Shown here piece by piece: positions 22,481 through 34,196 of a DNA stretch of 64,000 bases. Positions within the stretch are counted from its first letter, which is position 1, and every line of letters starts with the position of its first letter. A program made the translations under genes and the position numbers. The notes beneath the pieces are model-generated. The model had not been told where the DNA came from and made no database searches. It saw only the letters and a list, made by a program, of their open reading frames with translations. This stretch comes from Isoetes taiwanensis. Its lineage: Eukaryota; Streptophyta; Lycopodiopsida; Isoetales; Isoetaceae. Location of the stretch: contig JAJEKV010000014.1 of assembly GCA_021234155.1 (NCBI GenBank), positions 17,826,652-17,890,651 on the forward strand, given 5' to 3'.

Positions 22481-25117
22481 TGTAGCCAATGAAAATCTAT
22501 GTTCAAATAAGAACTATGTCTAAATAAAAGAAAAAGGAAATGCAAACAAAGTTTACTTTTACAAGTTACCTTAGCAAATAGTCTTCTAACGTCTATGAGC
22601 CAAACTAAGTTCTGCAAGTAAAGATATACCATTAAGAAGATATACTATTGGCGCTTTTAAGCCATTGCAAGCACATTGCCAACCACCTATATTATTTAAA
22701 AGCAAATTACATACCGATCTTTGGTCCTTTTAGCACCTCTACTCATCTAGAGACCATTTTTATGTACACAAATAAGGACAAATATGTAGCCAATGTGAAA
22801 TAACAAAAAGTGCACAGACAACAAATATCAATTGATAATAGGACAAGGACTTATAAAAGATATTATTCCGTTTTAACAGCCAATGTATAGTGTACACATA
22901 TCTTTAAAGCTTTTAAACAATCATGAGCATATAGCAGTAAATGAGAAAAATAGAGAATCATAACTCTGCTATGACATTGAAATTGTAAGGAGTCTAGTAT
23001 TTAAGCACAACAGCCACGTCTAGAACTTGCTCAATAAAGCATAATCAAGCATAAATTTAAGCAGTGCCATGCTTAAACTAAAGTTCACGTAGAAAGGAGC
23101 ACCTGAAGATGATCAAATATTCAAATCATCAAGGCAGAAGTTTACATGAAACAATGGAAGACAATCAAGCCCAAAAATACCGCTGGTACATAACAGACCA
23201 GTTTTATCATGCATATGACAACTGCAAATATATCTGACGTTTGTTAAAAGCATGTAATAAATACAACCTGATCAACAAAGTGGTGAAACTGAATTTGTTC
23301 ACAGCTTTAGCACATAGCACTTAGCTTCAACTTCAGTCCATGTAGCAACAAATGTAATATCTTGTTTTCTCCTCCACCTCCAAGTAGACCCAACATACAC
23401 GAGCAAAGAAATGACAAAAGTGGGAGAGGTCCGGTACCTGCAGCCAATCATCAAAACATTAGCATATAAAATGGTAATGATTGAAGGGCCAAAAGGTACA
23501 ATGGAGCCTCTCGGTGTATAACCGTTCAGCTTTTGTAACCCTTTGCCCAGTAAGCAAGAAAAACATAGAGAATGGAAGGAACAATATATGTAATTTCATT
23601 TATGTACAGTAGTTTTAAAGACTAAAGAGCAACGCAATGCATTAACATGTATCACCACTGTTAGTTTCACCAATTATATGTCGATTAATAAACTGGCAAT
23701 GATACTCAACTGCAGTGTAACAGTTAAAGAATAAGCATTCCCTAAGCATGCCTATTATCATAAGTATTGGAAGACGTTTGCTAAGGTTTCCCCAAACATC
23801 CGTTATGTGAAAGATGGAAAGGCCTCCCTTCATACGTTTCAACCAGGGCTTTTAGCTTTGAAAATTTCGAAATATGATGTTACCCTCTTTCTATGAGTTG
23901 TAAAATAAAGCTGATATGGAAAGGCATAGCAGAGTTTTTTCGAAAGAAATGCCCTGTGAAGATAAGAGAATAACGAGCAACAATACCTTCTTATCAAGGT
24001 TTTAAACTTCACATTCTGCTAACTGTATAATAATCCTCTTTCAATGAAAATAAAAAACCTAGATACCTGATTGTCTTCTTGATCAGAGTTGAAGAGATCT
24101 TGTTGTGTCGCAGAGACTGTGAGATCATTAACAGCATTTGTATTGTATTGTGCAGGCCTGGCTTAACTGATTTTGCACCAGCATTGCCCTTCTTGCTTGC
24201 ACATCATTAGCATTTTGCTTTTGGCCATTGCCATTTTTGCATCCCCTATTTCAGAATCTTAACTTCTCATATCAGAGATACCAGTGACGGAACAAACGAG
24301 GTCAATGGCTTCTATAGCAAATCGGCAGAAGGAAAATCAAAGATGTGAATAAAAAATGGAGCGCCGTCTCTTTCTCCAACAATGATATACCCTAAACGCT
24401 AGGGTTTTCCTTTTGGCCAACACGGCAGCAAACCCCAAGTGTTGCCTCTTGTTACTTGCTCATCAAAAGTGTCCATGTGGAGTAAAATGTCGCCTTTGTG
24501 CTCTTTGAGCAAGCCGCTTTATTCATCCATGCACTTTAGAATGAGCACAAACAATACTCCAATGCATGCAAAGTAATGTACTTTATAGTGACAAATGGCA
24601 AACATGCCATGCATCATTTTCTTCCCACCTTTTAAGATACATCATCTATAAGTAAATATTTCTCTTTGGCATAAAAATTGCAGGCCTAGTATAAATGCAC
24701 CTAACAAGGTTGGCAAGATGTCATATTATGGAGCATCGGTTTGCAAAATCTCATGTTGTGGAATAAATTGAAAGTCTATAATGGCACTCATGGTGCAACT
24801 TCAGAGAGGTTTAGTGAAGCTGTATGCAATTTTCTTTACCATAAGCTTGACCGTTGGGTCAAAAGAAAGTCTCATAGTGGATATCACATATATTCAGAGT
24901 CAACCTATAGTAGATACAAAAGTCCACTAAAAAAACCAGATTTTGCATAGATTATGCATGCAAGTGCTCTAAATCTACTGTAGCAAGTGGCTGGGCACAG
25001 TGCAGCGCGAATATATGGTTTAAATTAACATTAATTGTGATGCAGACCTTGTGGCAGTGGTCGCATCATGATCTAGTTGTCATATTTCCTATTATTTGCC
25101 ATGGTAATATTTATCGA
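22481..25117. other. No gene recognised; telo-box-like promoter motif at 24388-24407
   Basis: AT-rich, intron-like sequence. On the minus strand 24407-24388 reads AAAACCCTAGCGTTTAGGGT, a telo-box type element common in plant housekeeping promoters. A gene could start near there on the minus strand, but I could not read coding exons with confidence. Confidence 0.35.
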
Positions 25118-25660
25118 ATTAAAAAAAAAAGGGGGTACGTTACGTTTTTTTGAGGTACGGTACGTTTTTTAAAGGTTTTTTAAAGGTTTTTAAAGTTTTT
25201 TCAAGGTTTCTCTAAGGTACCATACATTTTTTAAAGGTACGGTACGTACCATACCTCTGAACTTTTAACGTATCGGAATTTTTTTAGGTACGTTAAATTT
25301 TTGGGAGTACGTTAAGAGGTATCGTACGTAAAAAACGTAAAAAACTTCTGTACGTACAGAAGTATGGTACTACACTGCCTACACCACACAACACAGTACA
25401 CACCATACAACACGCTGCATAGACTGCACTATCACTACTATTTGCGGCACAATAACCTACACCACACTACACTGGTACACCACACCACACTTGCTACTAT
25501 TGTCACCCCACATATGCCACACACCACAATATAGCAGCACTATTACCACCATTGGCAACACAACACCACACTCCACCATGACGGAGACACACCACACCAC
25601 AAATGCTAGCATCATTCTCATCACTAGACCACAAACAATGTGCCAATAACTCACCACTCA
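25118..25660. repeat. GTAC/GTACG-rich degenerate repeat, then CCACA-rich tract
   Basis: 25118-25375 is built from variants of GGTACGGTACG and AAAGGTTTTT. 25376-25660 is rich in CACCACAC. Low-complexity sequence with no ORF of interest. Confidence 0.75.
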
Positions 25661-25907
25661 CCAGACCACAGATACCTCATTTATTATTGTGGCAGCCATT
25701 GCACAAAATGCCCCACAGTAGCACAGAACACATGCATAGATGACATCACAGAGCATGATAATACAACCAACATGAGAAATGAACCTAAACTACACTGCAA
25801 AATGGTAGTGGACATACCTGATTCTTGAACTGGATTTGAGGTTACCTTTTCTGTGTTGATAGAAACAATCTAGGTCAAGCTTGAGATTCTTTTCTAATGT
25901 AATACAA

Positions 25908-26198
25908 CTAATAATTGAGCATATCTGCAATAGCGTATTTTGGTCTCAGAACATTGCTCTGCTTTTCTGTTTTGATTGTAAGTTCAAATTGAATGTGTGA
26001 TCTAGAGGAACCTGACTTGGTCTTTTCCCCATCATCTTCATCATCCCTGTCACTTTTACTATTTTCTTCCTGCTCAGGTTGGATTTGCCTATGCGTTCTC
26101 TTGAGTCCAGAAGAATTGGCCTCTGCTTTCTCATCGGAAGTTTTATAATAATCCAAGAAGCTCTTCCAATTAACAGCCTCCCCCTTTATATGCAGCAT
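25908..26198 (-). CDS. Candidate exon, acidic hypothetical protein
   Basis: Open on the minus strand to a stop at 25908. Contains KGEAVNWKSFLDYYK, a Glu/Asp/Lys-rich stretch (EENSKSDRDDEDDGEKTKSG), then IQFELTIKTEKQ and a short tail ending ADMLNY. Probably a last exon, with the acceptor at about 26183 (ATATAAAG). It may belong with the exon at 27917-28214. No family recognised. Confidence 0.35.
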   Translation of the reverse strand: MLHIKGEAVNWKSFLDYYKTSDEKAEANSSGLKRTHRQIQPEQEENSKSDRDDEDDGEKTKSGSSRSHIQFELTIKTEKQSNVLRPKYAIADMLNY

Positions 26199-26293
26199 GG
26201 AATAATTTAAGGGCTAAACTTAGCTATTTGGCGATTTTTTAGCACATTTTCAAAAAAAATTGGCTAAAATAAATGGAAAAAATTGGGAAAAAA

Positions 26294-26380
26294 AACCCGG
26301 AAACAACTAGTCTAGGCAACAACCCTACTAGCAGTTCAAGCTACATCAGTCAATCCATCAGTAGCCTTATCATTCTGTAC
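26294..26380. repeat. 87-bp direct repeat, copy 1
   Basis: One mismatch to 32846-32932. Both copies follow an A run and start AACCCGGAAACAACTAGTC. They flank 6.5 kb that contains the Penelope-like remnant. Confidence 0.92.
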
Positions 26381-27515
26381 TTTAGTCGAGCAATCTAAAG
26401 ACAGTACATCCCACTAAGGTCTACAAGTCTCATGACTTTAATCATTACAATATTGTTCAATTAGCCTTTTGCATCTGCCTATTTTAACAGTGGTCGAAAG
26501 ATATTATATCATATCAAGGTCTAAAAGTCACATGACTTATAATAGAGGTCAAATATACCTTTGCATCCGAATACTTAATCTATATTCAAGGTTATTTTCT
26601 TATGTAGACTAAACTTTATGTACTGTAGATAAACTTTCCCTTATCTTCTAGTTTCAAAATTTGCATGCATTTCTCTTTATGCATGCTTTCATGTAGATGC
26701 ATGAATTTATCAAATGTATAAGTCAGTGAAAGATAATGCTCATGGCATTTTTCTCCATCCGTCTCCTTATTTTTTAAGCAACCATTTTATATTTCTATAC
26801 TGAACTGGCACTTTACTATGGAAAAGGCCACTTTCATGTGATCCTATTGCCTTGTATCTGAGTTTTCCTTTTTCACAAGTTGTGGATTTTACCTAGTCTG
26901 GGATATGTCTAGCAGACTTAAGTTTGTGATTCTGCATAAGCATATTGTTAGCCAGATTTAAATACCTTCTTTAGAATGTATTTAGACGTGGGTATCAAAT
27001 CTGTTTTTACATCTTAGAACATAAATATCAAAAATTTACCAAGCCAGTATGATCTCAAAAAACTGTTTCATGTATTTAATGTCAAAATCTGAAACACAAG
27101 ATCACATTTTCGTCCATAGTGAAAATATAGCTGGATATTGTAGTAATATAAACCAAAGATCTTACTTTAGTAATATATACCAAAGATCCATCTTTTATGC
27201 TTTCTATTTTTTCTCGCCATTTATCGTTAATCGCAATACTTAGTTAAAACAAAGATATAGATCTAAGGCCATGTCTTTTGTATTAGAAAACCTATAGATC
27301 CTGCTTTTAAACAAACCGAACTTAGAGTTCTATAATCTAGATCTTAAGTAGATGTAAGCTTGAAGTCAGTAAAATCTTCCCTTAGCCATTTGCAAGATCC
27401 TTGTAGTCCTTTGAGCCGAACCAACCATAACAAAGAAAAACAAAGACAATGAGACTAGAAATACCACGCACTGACCAATCATGTATAAGTTAGCAATAAT
27501 CTTGGTAACTATACA

Positions 27516-27580
27516 AGGGCCAAAAGGTACATTGGGTATTTCTTGGCTCTTCGCCCTTTACCCATTGTACCTTTTTGCTC
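27516..27580. repeat. Imperfect hairpin
   Basis: Arms AAAAGGTACATTGGGTA and TACCCATTGTACCTTTT, with a 21-nt spacer. A related half-site is at about 23488. Could be a small foldback element. Confidence 0.5.
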
Positions 27581-27916
27581 TTGATGAGTTAAAGCTTACT
27601 AAGAAAACAAAGAAACAAACAAAAAGGCTAAACTTTGTATAAACACAAATCTGTATTTCTGTTTTATGATGCCAGCATCAATAGTTCCCTTTAGGAGAAA
27701 CATGTATTAGTCTAAAGAAAACATGCACGTACAACTTTATGAGAAGGAAATACCCCTGTTTTCCTTCCCTTCAACAGTTCCTACCATTCCTGTTATAATC
27801 TGCTCTACCATACAACCATGAATGGTTTTCTTTTCTTGAACCTTTTCTTCTGTTATCCCCTTTCATATGGCAGGGATTTTTTTTTAAAAACATTTTTTAG
27901 GAAGCTCAAACCATAC

Positions 27917-28214
27917 CTGAACATCCTCATCTTCTGAACCCCCATCGTTATTGTATTGTGTTTCTGGGACGTAGTGCTCCAGATTTGTGTTGCCTTCTAT
28001 TGTAACCACCTCTTTTTGTAGCATAACCCCGATTTCCATCACCATAGCTTCGTTTAGGATCATATCCTCTTCCTCCACCCCTCTGTGCCATATGCAACGC
28101 TTCAAAGTTTACAGAGTTTTGGCACCACAACAATTCCCTTTCTAGATCATCCGGAGGCGCTTCTTCTCCCTCAGAACTACTACTTCCGGATATGCCATTG
28201 TAATCAAATCCCAT
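27917..28214 (-). CDS. Candidate first exon, RGG-type hypothetical protein
   Basis: ATG at 28214 begins MGFDYNGISGSSSSEGEE, then RELLWCQNSVNFEALHMAQ, then a Gly/Arg/Tyr-rich stretch (RGGGRGYDPKRSYGDG) suggesting RNA binding. The frame is lost in the second half, where another frame is acidic (GGSEDEDVQ) and runs into a clean donor CAG|GTATGG at 27917. A single indel would join them. Possibly continues at 26198. No family recognised. Confidence 0.4.
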
Positions 28215-28785
28215 TTTACCTTACGGGGATGGCTTTCTCGGCAAGGTATCCGCCCTTAATGGTTTGCTGCATGGCAGTGGCGGACTGCTCGAAAAAATCC
28301 TCTGCCCAGAAAATTCGGACTGCTCGAAATATTTTCTTTAGGGTCAAAGATTTTCTTAGTGTAAGATATTCTATTACATTTAATTGTTTTTCCCATCCTA
28401 TTACAAGCCACTAGATAGATATTTAGACTATCTCTAGCATGCAACAAAATTCCTTAATTAAAAGGTCGAAGTCTCCTTTACATGGTTTCTGCCCTCATGT
28501 TTAAGTTTTATTTATGATAAACTTAGGAAGAAAGCCTTTAAATTGTAGCTTATTATAGCTACATGAGTACAAACATAAAAAAAACCCTACCTCCATCCGT
28601 AGGATTATTTTAGACCCCTGATCTTTTTTAATTCTTTAAGATATTATATTACTGTAACATATAGGTTGGGAACCCCTACTTGTTACAGTAGGGGTCCGCT
28701 ATAACCCTATAGTTTAAAAAAAAGGCTTCCCAGAAAATATAGAATGGAAAGAACACCTTCTAAATTTTGAAAACATTCATAGATA
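28215..28785. other. No gene recognised
   Basis: Spacer between the candidate first exon (minus) and the end of the Penelope-like RT (minus). It probably includes the 3' UTR of the latter. Confidence 0.4.
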
Positions 28786-28788
28786 CCT

Positions 28789-30867
28789 TTACTGTTCTGT
28801 GAGAAGCTGCAACAGGATGTTGGTATCGAACTTCAGGCCAGGGAACATCCCTGCTTTTATGTATTTGATCACTCTTCTTCTGATTCCTGGTTTATCAAAC
28901 CCGTTACTGATAAAACAGTTCATCAAACCCTTGACGTCATTTGCAGCATTGATTGGGCTGGAGTTTATGTACATGAAAGGCATAATTTGAGATAAGATGA
29001 CATTTCTGGCCTGAAAATATGGCCTGCAGCTGCATGCATGGACATATTTGATGACATCAAAGGGTAATGCCTCCCTTTTGTCATATTTAATAGTTTGAAA
29101 GATGCCAAAAGCTCTGTCCATCACCTGAATAGTCATATTTAGAAAGTTGGCTTTGCTTCCAAAAAGGCAATTAGGAGTGTATTCGGAATAAATTGTTTCC
29201 TCCTTGATGCCTAAGACCTGCATATTATAGATCTGCACCTCTTGTTCTTCTTCCTTATTCCACTTTCTTAGGAAACTTTTGATGTTAGGGCAATTTACTG
29301 CTAAAAGGTCATCCATGTATCTAAAGACATACCTGAACCTCTTAATCTCAGCCCATCTTCCTTGTTTGGCCAAACATTTGATAAAGTCCAACTCGAACCA
29401 TGCTAAATATATGTTGCACCAACATGGGCTACAAGAAAAACCCATTGGAATGCCACAAACCTGCTGCCATACTCCCTTACCAAGTTTTAAATAACAGTTG
29501 GTTAGCAGCCAGGAGTTTGTCATAATGAAATTGTCTCGGGTCATATGTGACCAGCATTTACCTTGTGGTGCACTTCTAAACCATTTGACTGTAAAATTAC
29601 CACTGCTAGATTTTTTTACCCATAATTCATACTTTTTACTTTTATTCTTCATGTGTTTCCAAACTGCTTTTGCAATTTTTTCAGAAATTTCACAAATTCC
29701 ATCACTACCTTGTAGTGGAATGCTTTCATAGCATTTTGTAATGTCAGCGACAAAAACTTCCTCAATTTTGCCTGGTAGATTTAATGCTACATCATAGATG
29801 GAGTTTACCATCCAATTCAGTTCACTTTCTCATTCTTTGAAAGTGCTCACACCAGCCCCAGCTCTTTTGATATTTCGCCACATTTCAATTATAGAGTTTA
29901 ACACCTCTCGTGGATAATTTCAGCAATTTCTCGTGAATACCGTGATCATGGGCATTCGTGGATCCACCAGATTCATTTTTGTGGGCTTTAAACAACCCTA
30001 GTAGATATGGGAGTTTTTTAGAGCTGAAAGTTATTTCTCCAATACATGCTTGTATCCCATTCTGGATCTTATCACATAAATCATCATCAAGCAGCCCCTA
30101 TAGGGATAAAATCGAGCTAGAGAGTCTTTTTTGAAAGCCATTTCCCTAATGTGCTTTGGGCATATAAAAGAGGGATTATTTGAGGCCTTGTCCACCCCGG
30201 ATATATATAAATTCTTAGTTAGCCATTCCATTGTTGATGAGCCCAAAGATCATTTAAAGGAAACTTTATTAACCCTTTTTTTTTTTTTGGGTCTTTATTT
30301 CCCAACCAGCCTTTGTTCTACCACAGCATCTTTAATTTTCTCTTTATCACTATCTTTTATGAGTGGAAATTCATACTGGTGCAGTTCAAAAATTCTGTCA
30401 CAAGTCTTTTTCAGCTCATTTATCATGTCTTTCCAGATAAGAACTCTATCTGGTATATGGCTTAGCCCCTTCTTAAATAGGTTCCTGAGGGTCTTATTCC
30501 TTATGATTCCAATATTAGTGGACCTGACATGTCCAACATCACTGTCAATGAAGTTTTTAAGATTCGGGTTTGCACACGGGCAGGCTGGGTCAGCTTCTTG
30601 TGCAAAGACATAGAATGGTTTGTAACATATTTCTTTTAGATTTTCCGTGTATCTCCATGAGAACATCGTGTCTTCCATTAGCCTCTCCCCAACTTCCCCT
30701 AGGCATTCTGTCATGTGTTTATGTATAATTTTTGGGATGCATATCTTATCTAGGATCTTGGATAAGAAAAAGCAATGTACTATCTTTTTTTTGGAATTTT
30801 CCTTGCTTTCAGACATATAGATCCCGGCCTTGATGTCTTTTTGAATGTGGCGGGTAATCTCGCACAT
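28789..30867 (-). pseudogene. Penelope-like reverse transcriptase remnant (no GIY-YIG seen)
   Basis: One reading frame from 30867 to 28789, interrupted by stops at about 30295, 30031 and in 29812-30030. The N-terminal part has CPCANPNL and GHVRSTNIGIIRNKTLRNLF, resembling the conserved region before the RT in Penelope-like elements. The RT has VFVADITKCYESIPL (motif A Asp), GIPMGFSCSPCWCNIYLAWFE-type motif B, and FRYMDDLLAVN (motif C, catalytic YMDD). These features, and the absence of LTR-type integrase or RNase H, fit Penelope-like elements rather than LINEs. The frame closes at LLTEQ (28789) with no GIY-YIG endonuclease after it. It is either an endonuclease-less type or 3'-truncated. Confidence 0.7.
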
Positions 30868-31467
30868 ATTAACAACACTCTTAGTATACTTTTCCTCAGA
30901 TTATTATTCCTATGGTGGTCCTTTTAAGGTCAAGCTTTCCCCTCGGATCTTACATAGCCGTGAGCATGGACATATGGCATGCTTAGCTGAAATACTTATC
31001 CATTCCTTTCGTGCCTTAGAAAGGTTAAGTTAATTTAGTAGGAAGAAAACCATTCTTCCAGATATTCTCGATGTACACATAAAACAACAGTATAAATTTT
31101 TATGTCCTATTTCATGCATACAATGAACTTTTTGTCAAAATGAAAGCCTTTGGACGCACCTATTTTCAATATTCAAGTTGTTATACAACTCATCGCAACC
31201 TTTCGATTGTTCTCCAAAGATTTGCTTATTTACTTCAATTTTCCAATGTATTTGGTGTTCCTACATTTTCGATGATGGAATTTTCAGCAATATCGAACCG
31301 CTACATTTGGTGCGCTTGTAATGCTTGTCGCGCTGAGGGATATATCCTTGTCCCAAGATGTGCACTACTCATCTTACCCCTCGTTAGATTTTGCTCTTTT
31401 TATTGAAATCGCTACTAGACCCTCGCTTCTAGACTTTTCATAAAAGCAACCGTTTTTGATGCTTTTT

Positions 31468-32018
31468 TCACAAATCACCGCCATTCTCGCAGCTAGGAAA
31501 ATTTAATTTTAAATCGACCATGGATCTCGCAGCCAGCACATACGCCATGCCGATCGTAGTATTCCTCACCTCTAGATATGATAGATATGCCGTAATCCCA
31601 TCTCTTAATGTGGTTTTCAAGAATTTCCTCATTGTCACCATTTGAGCAACTGTGGACATGTTGGGGAAAAACAAGATCTAAATTGTTAAACATGTACCGC
31701 ATAAAGATGATCTAAACCATGTCATGCTATCTTTACATGCATTACCTTTTGTTCGAGGCTCACATACATTTTAAGTATGGGCACATGGTCCTCCGCACCC
31801 TTTTCAAATAAAAGCTATCTCTTTGTAATTGTGGAGTACGCCATGTGGCCTTTCTCTCGCCTTAGGTATATATTTTCATCTCTCACACACTTTATCGAAA
31901 AATCTCGGTGGTCAACACTCGATGAATTTTTTCCTTGTGTACCATCTTTTCCATTCTTTCTGCTGCTATTTTTGCAGCTTGTTCTTATTCTGGTGTAACA
32001 TACCCTAGCATTAGCCAA
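31468..32018 (-). other. Weakly coding stretch, unrecognised
   Basis: Overlapping short minus-strand frames, for example VCAGCEIHGRF near 31530 and RDFSIKCVRDENIYLRREK near 31900. They have plausible composition but no family match and no clear splice sites. 30868-31467 shows nothing recognisable. Confidence 0.2.
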
Positions 32019-32728
32019 GAGTCTCTGCTGATTGGGGCTAAGGCCCCAAAGTTTTTAGTGCGCCATATTCCTGAATTGCAAAATAGAGCATGTCCTTCAA
32101 CAAGCCTTTCTGGTATAATCGGAAAGAGAAGGCAATTGTGTAAAGTAAAACTAAATTCCTTGTCATCTTCCTCTTTTCCACTTGAAGTCTTGGTGTTCAT
32201 TGCTTTTTTGTCTTCCTCAGATAGAAGAGACTCTCCGAATGGATCTTCATCATCCTCACCATCCATACTTAAAAAGTTCTTACTGCACATATCATTGGCT
32301 AAACAAGAGACTTTTATTTTGTTGGCTTTTTCTAGAGTTTTCACTCCAGAGAAGAACCGGCTTTTTGCTTGATCCTCTTCCATAGTCCAACTGTAAACTT
32401 TTCCAGGTAAAGCCTCATAAATTTCCTCAATGACTTTTAAAGCATCATCCCATTCATTTCCAACTTTATTTATCTTGGGTATCATGCTAAGCCAATCATT
32501 GAAACCAAGGTGAGATATGGCTGATAGGTCTTCATGCTTTCTTGCAGCTTCTCTTTCTAGTAACAACATATGCACTTTCGGATTTTTAATGCAGCTGAGC
32601 AGAGTTTGTACTGCATAACTAGGGCAGGCAATTTTGCTGCCTTCATATCCTAGTGGTCCAAGGGTTTTGTTCCAAACCGGTGGTGTAAACTCCATGTTAT
32701 AATCCACCTGAGTTTCATCAATGTCCTG
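31985..32728 (-). CDS. Candidate exon, unrecognised protein
   Basis: Open for about 248 codons on the minus strand after a good acceptor (TATATTCAG at 32729), starting DIDETQVDYNMEFTPPVW. It contains CPSYAVQTLLSCIKNPKVH, LGFNDWLSMIPKINK, an acidic block (DGEDDEDPFGESLLSEEDKK) and HNCLLFPIIPERLVEGHALF. It is the longest uninterrupted unexplained frame in this part of the window, and its composition is protein-like. It ends at a stop at 31985 or splices earlier. Lies directly beyond the Penelope remnant, same strand. Function unknown. Confidence 0.45.
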   Translation of the reverse strand, partial: QDIDETQVDYNMEFTPPVWNKTLGPLGYEGSKIACPSYAVQTLLSCIKNPKVHMLLLEREAARKHEDLSAISHLGFNDWLSMIPKINKVGNEWDDALKVIEEIYEALPGKVYSWTMEEDQAKSRFFSGVKTLEKANKIKVSCLANDMCSKNFLSMDGEDDEDPFGESLLSEEDKKAMNTKTSSGKEEDDKEFSFTLHNCLLFPIIPERLVEGHALFCNSGIWRTKNFGALAPISRDSWLMLGYVTPE

Positions 32729-32845
32729 AATATACATATTCAGCACTATTAGTATTATTATTTCAAGTCTCCAAGTATTGCTCAACTATACCAAATAGAT
32801 AGGATGCATCACTGGTAGGACCAATGCAATGAAATTTCTAAAAAA

Positions 32846-32932
32846 AACCCGGAAACAACTAGTCTAGGCAACAACCCTACTAGCAGTTCAAGCTACATCA
32901 GTCAATCCATCAGTAGCATTATCATTCTGTAC
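32846..32932. repeat. 87-bp direct repeat, copy 2
   Basis: Pairs with 26294-26380. Immediately to its right lies the LTR-like sequence of the chromovirus. Confidence 0.92.
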
Positions 32933-32984
32933 CAGTGGGAAGAATGAAGGGGTCATTTTACCATGTCTCCCTTCAGGGCCTACC

Positions 32985-34196
32985 TAGCTGCGGAAGCGTA
33001 AACATACATGTAAGTACAAATACATCAACATCACATGACCATCACGTAGGATGGCTCACCACATATCTGCATAGACAGAGATCAGCACATCACATATGGA
33101 GATCCTACCCAAGGCTCAGACTCAAGGGAATGACTGACGGCTTGGGCCTCCAGAAGTCATTGCGAATTCATGGCAATGGATTTGGCTGGCAATAGAACAT
33201 GGCTTGGGAGTCCACTCCATCCGCCCCTCCTGTGTACACTTTGCAGAGTAGGTTGAAAAGTGTTGGGACCTGACTGTAGCCCGCCGGATGCATAGCCAAA
33301 GGGGCTACTCCTGGGTTGCATCTCCCCAGTTCCGATAGGGCAGGTAGGGATCACTCCCTCCAGAGGCTAGCATGCTGACTCAAGGTGACTAGAGGGCCAC
33401 TGCCCGTACTCGACTTGTTCTCCATGGAAGGTGTCCACCACCCCAAGAGTGTCGAACCCATGCAAAGCCCTCACGCAGTGGCAGAGCATTAGGTCTAGTG
33501 CACAATAGTCCCCGATAGACTTTACTACCAGAGGGAAGTGATCATGAGTCAGGACATGAACCTCCTTGTAAGCCAGTCTGGCCCCTTCACCCACAACCAG
33601 GTGTGGCTCTTGTACACAGAGGGTTGGCTAGGAGCATCATACTACTAGGCTTTTAAGGCCTCTACCCCCCTTCCCAATACAATGAGTCCACAGAGATCAT
33701 CATCACATACATATCATAGAAGAACTAAAGAATAAGATTTAATCTAAATCACAGAGTTAGGTTCTTTAGTTATGGCTTGGTATCTAGAGATCTAGATGGC
33801 TGCTATGGGCAATTCAACAGGCTAAACCTGCTTATTCTAAGTCTGGGAGGTGGATTAGACTATTGAATTGGCAAAATACCTGATCCCTGGCTCGCTCCTC
33901 CTGCTCTGAACGCATCCATGCTGCAGACTTGCTTGACGATGAAACTAGAAAGGGAAGCTGATGAGCTAGACTGCTCAAGACAGACTTTGGGAGGCGAGAT
34001 TGGCTCTTGGAGCAAGTAAAACAGAGCTCTAGAAGGCTATGGACGAAAATGGAAAGTTAGGGTTTCCTATACTTATAGAGACTAAGGGTTAGTGCTAGGG
34101 CTTCCATTTCTCCCTTGAGCATGTGGGACAAATGGGTGTGGCCCACTTGCCTTTATTAGTTAATTGGCCGTAAAGTGTACACATGGATAAATGTGT
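32985..34196 (-). mobile_element. Chromovirus 3' LTR, distal part (split by the Tat-like element)
   Basis: This stretch and 52721-52892 are the two sides of the Tat insertion site, whose 5-bp duplication TGTGT lies at 34192-34196 and 52716-52720. Joined, they form a sequence that ends on the right with GGAACGTCACA followed by a polypurine tract, the layout of a minus-strand gypsy 3' LTR. The left limit is uncertain (32933-32985). 32985-33680 resembles 20395-21130. Confidence 0.6.

Noticed and set aside
24388-24407. Interstitial telomere repeat
   Set aside because: Only two inverted AAACCCTA-type units; better explained as a plant telo-box promoter motif.
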